Shown: positions 9,392 to 17,759 of the stretch, in pieces | Layout: each line of letters begins with the position of its first letter | Position numbering within the stretch: position 1 is the first letter of the stretch | Source of the DNA: an uncultured Alphaproteobacteria bacterium | Lineage (GTDB): Bacteria > Pseudomonadota > Alphaproteobacteria > HIMB59 > GCA-002718135 | Direction of reading: 5' to 3' | Assembly: GCA_902625365.1 (NCBI GenBank) | Contig: CACOAX010000005.1 | Span: forward strand, 1 to 55,610 | DNA: 55,610 bases | The notes under the pieces: generated by a model | Databases searched by the model: none | Seen by the model: the letters and a program-made list of their open reading frames with translations, nothing else | What the model was told of the DNA's origin: nothing | Program-made: the position numbers and the translations under genes

Positions 9392-10515
9392 TGTATAAAA
9401 TAATGACAATAGTTGGAACAAGGCCTGAATTAATAAAACTAAGTGTTTTAATTAATGAGCTAGATAATTATTCAAATCATATTTTAGTGCATACTGGTCA
9501 AAACTATGATTATGAATTAAATGAAATATTTTTCAAAGATTTAAATATTAGAAAACCAGATTATTTTTTGAATACTGGTTCAAAAACTGCAATCAAAACA
9601 ATCTCAAAGGTAATTGAAAAAAGTGAGGAAGTGATAATTAAAGAAAAACCTGATGCTGTGGTTATTTATGGCGACACAAATTCATGTTTATCTGTAATAT
9701 CAGCTAAGAGAAACAAAATACCAATTTTTCATATGGAGGCAGGTAATAGATGCTTTGATCAAAGAGTTCCAGAGGAAATAAACAGAAAAATAGTTGACCA
9801 TTTAAGTGATATAAATTTTGTATTAACTGAACACGCTAGAAAATATTTAGAATCAGAGGGGATTAATAAAAATTTGATTATTAAAACTGGATCACATATG
9901 TATGAAGTTCTTCAAAAATACAAAAAAAATTTTATAAAATCAAAGATTTTAGCAAAATTAAAACTTAAAAAAAATAAATATATTTTATTTAGTATTCATA
10001 GGGAAGAAAATGTTGATAACAAAAAAAATTTAAATTTAATTTTAGACACAATGAATGAACTATTTGAAGAATACAAATTTACTATTATTGTTTCAACTCA
10101 TCCAAGAACAAGGGAAAGGTTATCTAAAATTAATATTAATAAAAAAATTTTAAATAAAATAAAATTTTTAAAACCTTTTGGTTTTTTTGATTATATAAAT
10201 TTACAAATGAATTCATTTTGCGTTGTATCAGATAGTGGTACAATAACTGAGGAATCATCTATTTTAGGTTTTCCTGCAATAACAATTCGCAATATGCATG
10301 AAAGGCCTGAAGGAATGGATGAAGGAATAGTAATTATGTCTGGTTTAAAAGTATCAAATGTTATTCAATCTATAAAAATCACTGTAGATACATTTAAAAG
10401 AAAATTGAGAATGCAGCCTGTAAAAGATTATGAAGCAAAACACCCATCAATAAAAATTATAAAGGCAATACATAGTTACATAGAATACATAAATAAAAAT
10501 GTCTGGAAAAAGTAA
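9391..10515 (+). CDS. fnlC: UDP-HexNAc 2-epimerase (FnlC/WbjD/CapG type)
   Basis: A GT-B-fold non-hydrolysing UDP-HexNAc 2-epimerase: TIVGTRPELIKL at residues 6-17, VHTGQNYDYELNEIFF near 34-49, VIYGDTNSCLSV near 91-102, and MEAGNRCFDQRVPEEINR near 116-133. The GNRCFDQRVPEE form is the one found in WbjD/CapG/FnlC; WecB has a different sequence at this point. It performs the last step of the UDP-L-FucNAc or UDP-L-QuiNAc pathway (C-2 inversion). 374 residues matches the family. It overlaps the following WbuB-like transferase by 17 bases, the same order seen in several enterobacterial O-antigen clusters. Confidence 0.85.
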   Translation: MYKIMTIVGTRPELIKLSVLINELDNYSNHILVHTGQNYDYELNEIFFKDLNIRKPDYFLNTGSKTAIKTISKVIEKSEEVIIKEKPDAVVIYGDTNSCLSVISAKRNKIPIFHMEAGNRCFDQRVPEEINRKIVDHLSDINFVLTEHARKYLESEGINKNLIIKTGSHMYEVLQKYKKNFIKSKILAKLKLKKNKYILFSIHREENVDNKKNLNLILDTMNELFEEYKFTIIVSTHPRTRERLSKININKKILNKIKFLKPFGFFDYINLQMNSFCVVSDSGTITEESSILGFPAITIRNMHERPEGMDEGIVIMSGLKVSNVIQSIKITVDTFKRKLRMQPVKDYEAKHPSIKIIKAIHSYIEYINKNVWKK

Positions 10516-11701
10516 AAAAAAAATTCTTATTATTACTCCGTATTTCTATCCAGAGGATTTCCCAATAAATAATTTTGTTAAAGAATTATCTACAAGAAAT
10601 TATGATATTACAGTTTTAACTGGTTTTCCAAATTATAGAAAATTTGGTTTTTATAAAAATTATTCATTATTTGGTCCATATAATGAAAAATTTAATTCAT
10701 CGAAAATTATAAGAATGCCTATTATTCCCAGATTTTCTGATAGTTTTATTTCAATATTTTTTTTTTATCTTAGTTATTTTATTTCCTCTTTTTTTTTTAT
10801 ATTTGTTTATTCGTTAATATTTAGAAATAAGTTTTCTCATGTAATGACTTTTTGTGGATCCCCAGTATTTGTCGGTTTTTTAGGTACGATTTTTGCAAAA
10901 TTGGCGAATTGTAAAAGTTCACAGTGGATACAAGATATTTGGCCTGAAGCACTAATTTCATCATTAAATATAAAAAATAATATATTTTTAAAATTTATTG
11001 ACTACTTACAAACTAAAATGTGGAAGTCAGCTGATATAATTATTTCACAATCTGAATTACTAAATCAATATTTTAATAAAAATTTTACTAATTTACGTTC
11101 AGTATGTGTAAATAATCCATCTAGAGAAAATATAATTAATTATAAAATAACTCATCAATTAATTCCAAAAAAAAAAATTATTTCGTATTTTGGTAATATT
11201 GGAAATACACAAAATATTGAATTAATAATTGAGCTTTTAAAAAATGAAAATTTTATAATAAACATTTGTGGTACTGGATCTATATTGGATACATTAAAGA
11301 AAAAATATTTAACTTATAAAAATGTTGTATTTCATGGCTGGCTCAACCAAAATGAGATGACAAATATAGCTGAAAAAACTGATTTCTTTTATTTATCTTT
11401 GAAAAATCAAGGCAGACAAAATTATATTTTTCCAAGTAAATTCCAAACCTACTTAAATTATGCTAGACCAATAATTTTTGTAGGAGACCCAACTTTTTGT
11501 CATCTTATAGAAAATAATAAACTTGGTTATGCTTTAAATATAAATAAGCTGCAAAATCATGAGAAATTAATAGAAAAAATTAAAAATTTTGACCTCGAAG
11601 AAAAAATATTATTTTCTAAATCTACAAAAAAATATTTTAATGATAATTTTGATTTGAGAAATATAGTTAAAAAGTTTTGTAGAGACGTCTTAAATGATTA
11701 A
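10499..11701 (+). CDS. WbuB-like family 4 glycosyltransferase (L-HexNAc transferase candidate)
   Basis: The N-terminus reads IITPYFYPEDFPINNF and then VLTGFPNYRKFGFY, characteristic of the WbuB group of GT4 enzymes that usually sit next to fnlABC and transfer L-FucNAc or L-QuiNAc. Two hydrophobic segments at about 80-115 suggest monotopic membrane association. QDIWPEALISSL follows near 144-155, and the C-terminal domain has YFGNIGNTQNIELI near 228-241. An 11-base A run lies inside the gene at 11167-11177. Overlap with the next gene is 8 bases. It is the likely user of the L-sugar nucleotide made by the preceding three genes. Confidence 0.75.
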   Translation: MSGKSKKKILIITPYFYPEDFPINNFVKELSTRNYDITVLTGFPNYRKFGFYKNYSLFGPYNEKFNSSKIIRMPIIPRFSDSFISIFFFYLSYFISSFFFIFVYSLIFRNKFSHVMTFCGSPVFVGFLGTIFAKLANCKSSQWIQDIWPEALISSLNIKNNIFLKFIDYLQTKMWKSADIIISQSELLNQYFNKNFTNLRSVCVNNPSRENIINYKITHQLIPKKKIISYFGNIGNTQNIELIIELLKNENFIINICGTGSILDTLKKKYLTYKNVVFHGWLNQNEMTNIAEKTDFFYLSLKNQGRQNYIFPSKFQTYLNYARPIIFVGDPTFCHLIENNKLGYALNINKLQNHEKLIEKIKNFDLEEKILFSKSTKKYFNDNFDLRNIVKKFCRDVLND

Positions 11702-12623
11702 TATTTTTCCAATATTATTTTTTATTTTTCTAAACCTTTCTTACTTTTATATTTTAAAATATTTTAATTTTAAAGAAATTAAAGGAATTGGTTTTTTTAT
11801 TTCATTAATTCCATTAATACCATTCTACATAAATTTTGATATCCAAAATTTTGAATATTATTTTATATTTTATGCAATAATAGCATCATCATTAATTTAT
11901 TTTTTAGATGATTTATTTGGTCTTAATCCTTTTATTAGAATATTAATTCAATTCATTAGTGGCTTTATAATCCTAATGTTTTTTTTTAATTTAGATTATT
12001 TTTTAAAATATTATTTGCTAATTTCAATCCTTTTAGGTTTTTGGAATATTTTTTTAACTAATGTTATAAATTTTAATGATGGTAATGATGGTAATGTAGG
12101 CTCTTTGATATTATCATTGTCTATATGTTTATTATTTTATAATTTTTCTAATGAAATAAATAACTATATTATTTTCTATTTATTTTTATTTATTATTATA
12201 TTTTTATTTTTTAATTTTTATTTAACAAAATTTTATTTTGGTGACTCTGGTTGTTTTGCTTTTTCAATGTTAATAAATTATTTATTAATTATTGAGTGTA
12301 TAATAAATAGAAATTATTCTTTTCTAATCTTTTTATTTCCTTTAATATTTCTTTCAATCGATGTAATTTATGTAATTTTGTATCGAATTGCTAAAGGTCA
12401 AGATCTTCTAAAAAGAAATTATCTCCACTTATATCAACTAATCCAAATTAGATATGGTGGTTATTATTACTTATTAATCAATATTTTTATGCCTATCATT
12501 TTAGTGATTATTAATTATTTATTATTTTTATTTTATTTTGATAATTTATATTATTTGTTTCTTATTAACTTTATAATTTTGACCATTTTATATTTTATGT
12601 TTAAATATTTTCTAAAATTATAA
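11694..12623 (+). CDS. Undecaprenyl-phosphate HexNAc-1-phosphate transferase (WecA/WbpL type)
   Basis: About ten transmembrane segments over 309 residues, with the polyprenyl-phosphate sugar-1-phosphate transferase motifs on cytoplasmic loops: LDDLFGLNP with D72/D73, NFNDGNDGN near 127-134, FGDSGCFAFS near 182-191, and LHLYQL near 244-249, which matches the histidine-containing HxxHLYQ region of WbpL. It should start repeat-unit synthesis by moving a HexNAc-1-phosphate from UDP-sugar to undecaprenyl phosphate in the inner membrane. WbpL-type enzymes are often paired with WbpM (here at 15916), which would supply a 6-deoxy-4-keto precursor. The gene is 1 base from the next one. Confidence 0.8.
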   Translation: MINIFPILFFIFLNLSYFYILKYFNFKEIKGIGFFISLIPLIPFYINFDIQNFEYYFIFYAIIASSLIYFLDDLFGLNPFIRILIQFISGFIILMFFFNLDYFLKYYLLISILLGFWNIFLTNVINFNDGNDGNVGSLILSLSICLLFYNFSNEINNYIIFYLFLFIIIFLFFNFYLTKFYFGDSGCFAFSMLINYLLIIECIINRNYSFLIFLFPLIFLSIDVIYVILYRIAKGQDLLKRNYLHLYQLIQIRYGGYYYLLINIFMPIILVIINYLLFLFYFDNLYYLFLINFIILTILYFMFKYFLKL

Positions 12624-12624
12624 A

Positions 12625-13542
12625 ATGAAATATTGTATTATTGGAATTGGGAATCATGCTAAAACTAAAATTTATCCTAGTTTAATAAAAAATAAAAAAA
12701 ATATAGTTTATACAGTTACTAGAAGAAAAAAAAATTCAATTAAAAATTTAAAAAATTTTACCTCAATCCATAGTGCATATAAATTTCTTGGTAATAAAAC
12801 AATTTATATAATTTCAACTCCCCCATTTAAACATTTTTATTTCTTAGAATATCTATTAACTAAGAATGTACCATATATTTATTGTGAAAAACCATTACTA
12901 ACAAGATTAAAAGATTATCAAAAATTATTTAAGTTAATGAAGAATAATCAAAAAATAATTGAGATTTATCCTTATAAAAAAACATTAATGTATAAAAAGT
13001 TTAAAGAATTTTATAGAAATAATAAAAATAATATTTCTAAAATCAAACTTAAATTTACTATTCCTAAACTTCCTAATCAAACATTTAGAGATAAAAGTGG
13101 AATACAAAATTCATTATTATATGATATAGGTTGTTATCCTCTTGATTTATTAATTTCTTCCAGAATTATCAATGAAGTTGAAAAAATAAAAAATTTAAAA
13201 ATTAATAATTGTAAAAATCAATATATCATTAATTTCAACTATATTGATTTAAAAATAATAATAAATGTAGGTTTATCAAAATATTATTCAAATTATATAA
13301 AGCTAACTACAAAAAATAATTTTAAAATTGTTTTTAATAAATTCTTTTTTGCCAGAAATTCTAAAAAAAATATAACCTATTATAAACAAAATAATAAAAT
13401 AAAAAAAACAATTATAATTAATGATAAAAATACATTTGTAACTTATTTTGAAAATTTTAAGGATATAAGTTATAAGAAAATGCTAATCTTTTTAAAAACG
13501 TCATTTCTTAGTTTAAAAATTTTAGAATATATTAACAAGTAA
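12625..13542 (+). CDS. Gfo/Idh/MocA family oxidoreductase
   Basis: The N-terminal Rossmann strand KYCIIGIGNHAKTKIYPSL carries a GxGxHA-type NAD loop (residues 7-12). CEKPLL at 87-92 contains the EKP motif whose lysine is catalytic or NAD-contacting in this family, and YDIGCYPLDLL near 167-177 is the usual substrate-domain helix with the DxxxYxxD pattern. At 305 residues it is slightly short. In glycan clusters these enzymes oxidise or reduce a nucleotide-sugar position such as C-3. The substrate cannot be inferred. The 49-base gap after it (13543-13591) is the largest in this part of the cluster and may hold a secondary promoter. Confidence 0.7.
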   Translation: MKYCIIGIGNHAKTKIYPSLIKNKKNIVYTVTRRKKNSIKNLKNFTSIHSAYKFLGNKTIYIISTPPFKHFYFLEYLLTKNVPYIYCEKPLLTRLKDYQKLFKLMKNNQKIIEIYPYKKTLMYKKFKEFYRNNKNNISKIKLKFTIPKLPNQTFRDKSGIQNSLLYDIGCYPLDLLISSRIINEVEKIKNLKINNCKNQYIINFNYIDLKIIINVGLSKYYSNYIKLTTKNNFKIVFNKFFFARNSKKNITYYKQNNKIKKTIIINDKNTFVTYFENFKDISYKKMLIFLKTSFLSLKILEYINK

Positions 13543-13591
13543 TTTGATTTAATAGTATTATAAATAATAATTTAATATAATAAATATATCT

Positions 13592-14008
13592 ATGTATAAA
13601 AATTCTAAATTAATTAAATCAATTATTAGAAACAAAGATAAAAGAGGGTCAATCATCTCATTAGTTAACGAAGAAGTTAGTAATGTTTCAATAATTACAT
13701 GTAATAAAAATTCAATAAGGTCTAACCACTATCATTTAGAAGATTGGCATTATATATTTGTTTTAAAAGGATGTATTAATTACTTTTACTCAAACATAAA
13801 TTTAAAAAAAATTAATTACAAATTTATTAAAAAGAATCAAATAATTTTTACTCCACCACTAGAATTTCACGCTACACATTTTCCCGAACAAACTTCATTA
13901 ATTGTAATAAGTAAAAATAAAAGAAATAAAAAAATATATGAAAAAGATACAATAAGACTAAATGTAATAAATAATAAAAACTATAAAAAATACATAAATG
14001 TCGTTTAA
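13592..14008 (+). CDS. Small cupin protein (sugar isomerase/epimerase-like)
   Basis: A single-domain cupin of 138 residues. RSNHYHLEDWHYIFVLKG at 43-60 gives the first metal motif (H46, H48, with H53 nearby), and TPPLEFHATHF at 87-97 gives the second (H93). The overall pattern, RGSIISL then NHYH then an F-VLKG strand, recalls the WxcM/FdtA 3,4-ketoisomerase cupins and the C-terminal cupin of CapF/WbjC. It overlaps the following methyltransferase by 11 bases. A role in isomerising a keto-sugar before C-methylation is plausible but not shown. Confidence 0.6.
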   Translation: MYKNSKLIKSIIRNKDKRGSIISLVNEEVSNVSIITCNKNSIRSNHYHLEDWHYIFVLKGCINYFYSNINLKKINYKFIKKNQIIFTPPLEFHATHFPEQTSLIVISKNKRNKKIYEKDTIRLNVINNKNYKKYINVV

Positions 14009-15245
14009 AAATATTGCTTGTTGCAGACTTTGCGGATCAAAAAAAATTAAAAATTTCGTAGATTTTGGAAAAATTTCCCTCGGAAATAATCTTCAAACAA
14101 AATATCCTAATGCACTTAAAGCAAATAAATACAGTCTATCAGTAAATAATTGTTTAATTTGCAATCACTTTCAATTATCAATTTCTGTTTCTCCTAAAAT
14201 TCTTTATAAAACTAATTATACTTATCTGACAGGTATTTCTAATTCATTTAAAGATCATTTTGCATCCTATGTGTTGTGGATAGAAAAAAATACAAAACTT
14301 AATCCTTTAAAAAGTGCTATATTAGATATTGGTTCCAATGATGGAACGTGCCTTTCATTTTTTAAAAGAAGAGGTTTTAGAGTTTTAGGTGTTGATCCTG
14401 CTAAATTGCCATCTCAAATAGCAAATAAAAAAAATATAAAAACAATTAACAATTTCTTTTCTAGCAATGTTACAAATTCAATCATTAAAACTTATGGACA
14501 ATTTGATTTAATAACAAGTCATAATGTATTAGCTCATATTGATGATATTCATAATACATTTAAAAATGCATTTAAATCTTTAAAACTTGGCGGATTTTTT
14601 TGTTTTGAAATAGGGTATTTTTTGAAAGTTGTACAAAAAAATTTGTTTGATACAATTTATCATGAACACTTAGATTACCATCATGCAAACCCTTTAAGTA
14701 AATTTTTAAAAAAAATTGGTTTTAGTATAATTAATATTAGTACAAATTCTATCCAAGGTGGATCTTTAAGAATTTTATGCAAAAAAGAAATAAAACCCTA
14801 CCTATCTACCCAAGCTTCAAATTTTTTAAAAAATGAGAAAAAGACTGTATTATATGATAAAAAATATCTTAAGCTTTGGCAAAATAAAATACAGTCAAAT
14901 ATGATAAAGTTTGGTCAATTATTTAAAAGCTATTCAAAAAAAGATTATATTAAAATCGGTTATGGTTCACCAACGAAAATCGTATTATTAACAAAATTAG
15001 CTAATTTAAAAGGAAATGATATAGAATATATAATAGAAGACAATAAATTAAAAATTGGAAGATTTTTGCCGATGACAGGTATTAAAATTTCTAATTTTAC
15101 AAACGAAAAATTCAATAAACCTTTAGTTGTTTGTGTTTTTGCTTGGAACTTTTTTGAAGAAATAGTAAGTAATATTAAAAACAAGATACCACCAGATTCA
15201 GTAATATTATGTCCGTTACCAAAAATAAAAATTTATAAAATATGA
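13998..15245 (+). CDS. TylC3-type sugar C-methyltransferase
   Basis: Three-part architecture of the sugar C-methyltransferases. An N-terminal zinc-binding module has C9 and C12 (CCRLCG) and C52/C55 (CLIC). A central SAM-binding domain carries ILDIGSNDGTCLSFF near 108-122 and VLGVDP near 129-134. A C-terminal domain has IKIGYGSPTKIVLL, matching the Methyltransf_14 type. 415 residues is the family's usual length. Known relatives methylate C-3 of 4-keto-6-deoxy nucleotide sugars. With the cupin upstream and the deacetylase overlapping by 4 bases downstream, it suggests a branched or otherwise rare sugar in the polysaccharide. Confidence 0.75.
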   Translation: MSFKNIACCRLCGSKKIKNFVDFGKISLGNNLQTKYPNALKANKYSLSVNNCLICNHFQLSISVSPKILYKTNYTYLTGISNSFKDHFASYVLWIEKNTKLNPLKSAILDIGSNDGTCLSFFKRRGFRVLGVDPAKLPSQIANKKNIKTINNFFSSNVTNSIIKTYGQFDLITSHNVLAHIDDIHNTFKNAFKSLKLGGFFCFEIGYFLKVVQKNLFDTIYHEHLDYHHANPLSKFLKKIGFSIINISTNSIQGGSLRILCKKEIKPYLSTQASNFLKNEKKTVLYDKKYLKLWQNKIQSNMIKFGQLFKSYSKKDYIKIGYGSPTKIVLLTKLANLKGNDIEYIIEDNKLKIGRFLPMTGIKISNFTNEKFNKPLVVCVFAWNFFEEIVSNIKNKIPPDSVILCPLPKIKIYKI

Positions 15246-15913
15246 TTAAAAATATAAAAAAAGCATCAATTATTATTCCTCACCCAGATGATGAAACAAT
15301 AGCTGCTGGAGGTACACTATTATTATTTAAAAAATATAAAATAAAAGTATCAGCATTATTTATTAGTGGTCATTTACCTCCATTATATAAAAATAAAGAC
15401 TATGAAATTACAAAAAATGAAGCAAAAAAAGCATTAAAGTCATATTCAATTAGCAATCATAAGTTTTTAGATATACCAGCGACTAAAGTAAATGAAGTTG
15501 AGCATTATAAGCTTAACACAGTAATAAATAATTTTATTACTAAAAATAAACCAGATATTTTATTAATTCCTTTTCCAGATAGACATATAGATCATAGAAT
15601 TGTTTTTGAATCTTCTATTGTTGCTTCAAGACCTAATAATAATTATTTTCCAAGAATTGTTCTTGCTTATGAAACATTATCTGAGACACATTGGAATGCT
15701 CCAAATATAGAGCCAAATTTCAACCCAAACTTTTATTTTGATATTTCAAATACAATAAAAGATAAACTAAAAATACTTTCATATTACAAATCACAGATAA
15801 AAAACAATGACTCCAGATCAGTAGAAGCTGTTAAAGCATTATCAAAATTTAGAGGCAGTCAAAATGGATGTAATTATGCAGAAGCTTTTCAATTAATAAG
15901 ATTTGTTATTTGA
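15242..15913 (+). CDS. PIG-L/LmbE family deacetylase
   Basis: The zinc motif HPDDET is at residues 14-19 (H14, D17) and the second motif PDRHIDHR at 112-119 supplies a further histidine. These are the signatures of GlcNAc-PI/mycothiol-type N-deacetylases. The 223-residue length fits. In this context it may remove an N-acetyl group from a nucleotide sugar or glycan intermediate, leaving a free amine for further acylation. It overlaps the methyltransferase by 4 bases and is followed after 2 bases by the WbpM-like gene. Confidence 0.8.
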   Translation: MIKNIKKASIIIPHPDDETIAAGGTLLLFKKYKIKVSALFISGHLPPLYKNKDYEITKNEAKKALKSYSISNHKFLDIPATKVNEVEHYKLNTVINNFITKNKPDILLIPFPDRHIDHRIVFESSIVASRPNNNYFPRIVLAYETLSETHWNAPNIEPNFNPNFYFDISNTIKDKLKILSYYKSQIKNNDSRSVEAVKALSKFRGSQNGCNYAEAFQLIRFVI

Positions 15914-15915
15914 AA

Positions 15916-17757
15916 ATGTATGTTTTATTTAAAAATAAAATTAATAATTTATCCTATAAAATAAAACTATCTATACTTTTATTTATTGATCTATTAACAT
16001 TTATTATTTCGCATATATTTTCTAATTTTATCAGAGAAGAAACCTTTTGGTATTATCAAGTCAATTATAAATTTATTCTTTCATTTTCATTAATATTAAC
16101 TTTAGCAACATTATTTTATTTTGATGTTTATAGAAATTTTCTTAGATATACTAATTTAAAATTATTTTTGAGAATATTTTATTCAGTATTATTGAATTCA
16201 ATAATTTTTTTAATTTTTTTATTTTATTTTAATTTTTATAATTTTCCTAGATCAATTGGTTTAATTCAACCTTTTGTATTCTTTTTTTTATTAATCTTTT
16301 CAAGAATTCTGCTTAAAAATTTCTATTTAAATAGTTTTTCTCTGAAAAAAAATAATATAATTATCTATGGTGCTGGTTCAGCTGGTATATCATCAGTAGA
16401 AATACTAGATAAATATAATGTTATTGCTTTAGTAGATGATGACTCAAATAAAATAGGAAGAAAATATGGTAAAGTTCCAATTATTGGATTTAAAGATATC
16501 GGCTACTACATTGAGCGGTACAAGGTAAAAAAATTATTTACAGCCTTACCAAATTTAAATATTTTAAGTCATAGAGATTTAGTGAATAAATTAAAAATAT
16601 TTCCTGTTCAAATACTAAATTTACCTAATATCAAACAAATTTCTTCTAACTCAATTTCTTATATTGATTTTGAAAACCTAATTACAAGTGAATTATTAGA
16701 AAGAAATATTTATGATTATAATAAAATAAATAAGTTATTTTTTGATAATAAAAATATTCTTGTAACAGGTGGTGGCGGATCAATTGGTTCTGAGATCTGC
16801 TTACAATTAATAGACTCAAATTTTAAATCATTATCTATTTTAGATCACAGTGAAATCAATATTTATAATATCAAAAAATTAATAGAAGGATATGTAGGTA
16901 ATAAAAAAAATAATATTAATTATTATGTATGTTCAATTCAACATCAATCTGTCATAAAAAACATTTTGCAAGATAATCAAGTTAACATAATATTTCATGC
17001 TGCAGCTTACAAACATGTAGATCTGGTTGAAAATAATATAAATACTGCCATTATAAATAATGTAATAGGCACTGATATTTTATGTCAGCTTGCTCATAGA
17101 AATAATGTAGAAAATTTTATATTAATATCATCAGACAAAGCTGTCAAACCAACTAATATCATGGGCGCTACTAAAAGAATTGCTGAAAAAATAAATTATT
17201 ATTATTCAATTAACTCAAACACGATTTTTTCAACAGTAAGATTTGGTAATGTTATTAACTCTAGTGGTTCTGTAATACCCATTTTTAAAAACCAAATCAA
17301 AAATAACCAAAAACTTACTGTTACAAGTAAAGAAGTTGAAAGGTATTTCATGACTATTTCTGAAGCCGTTGCTTTAGTATTAGAGTCATGTATTTTATCA
17401 AAGGGTGGAGAAACTTTTTTTTTAAATATGGGAAAAAGAATAAAAATTTATGATTTGGCAAAAAAAATGCTAATTATTTCAAGTAATTCAAATACTAGGG
17501 AAAATATAAATTTTGATGAAAAAATTAACATAATCGGACTAAAGAAAGGTGAAAAATTATTTGAAGAATTGTCTATTGATGAAAAAATTTATAAATCAAT
17601 AAATAAAAATATTTTTATTGATCCACATAATTTAAAAATTAACATTTTGAATCCTAATAATTTTATTAAGGATTTTATATATTACTCAGATAAAAATGAT
17701 GAAAAAAATTTAGTGAAATTATTAGAAGATAATGTAGAAGATTTCAAATTCTATTAA
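15916..17757 (+). CDS. wbpM: Membrane UDP-GlcNAc 4,6-dehydratase (WbpM/PglF/CapD type)
   Basis: Four hydrophobic segments in the first 130 residues are followed by a CoA-binding-like Rossmann domain (IIYGAGSAGISSVEI near 149-163) and a catalytic SDR domain: ILVTGGGGSIGSEI near 280-293, then SSDKAVKPTNIMGATK near 409-424. The catalytic tyrosine is replaced by methionine, as in WbpM and FlaA1. The product is UDP-2-acetamido-2,6-dideoxy-D-xylo-4-hexulose, precursor of D-QuiNAc, D-FucNAc or diamino sugars. I take ATG 15916, just past the upstream stop, rather than TTG 15910. It closes the cluster, as wbpM does in Pseudomonas O-antigen loci, and ends 2 bases from a convergent gene. Confidence 0.9.
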   Translation: MYVLFKNKINNLSYKIKLSILLFIDLLTFIISHIFSNFIREETFWYYQVNYKFILSFSLILTLATLFYFDVYRNFLRYTNLKLFLRIFYSVLLNSIIFLIFLFYFNFYNFPRSIGLIQPFVFFFLLIFSRILLKNFYLNSFSLKKNNIIIYGAGSAGISSVEILDKYNVIALVDDDSNKIGRKYGKVPIIGFKDIGYYIERYKVKKLFTALPNLNILSHRDLVNKLKIFPVQILNLPNIKQISSNSISYIDFENLITSELLERNIYDYNKINKLFFDNKNILVTGGGGSIGSEICLQLIDSNFKSLSILDHSEINIYNIKKLIEGYVGNKKNNINYYVCSIQHQSVIKNILQDNQVNIIFHAAAYKHVDLVENNINTAIINNVIGTDILCQLAHRNNVENFILISSDKAVKPTNIMGATKRIAEKINYYYSINSNTIFSTVRFGNVINSSGSVIPIFKNQIKNNQKLTVTSKEVERYFMTISEAVALVLESCILSKGGETFFLNMGKRIKIYDLAKKMLIISSNSNTRENINFDEKINIIGLKKGEKLFEELSIDEKIYKSINKNIFIDPHNLKINILNPNNFIKDFIYYSDKNDEKNLVKLLEDNVEDFKFY

Positions 17758-17759
17758 TA

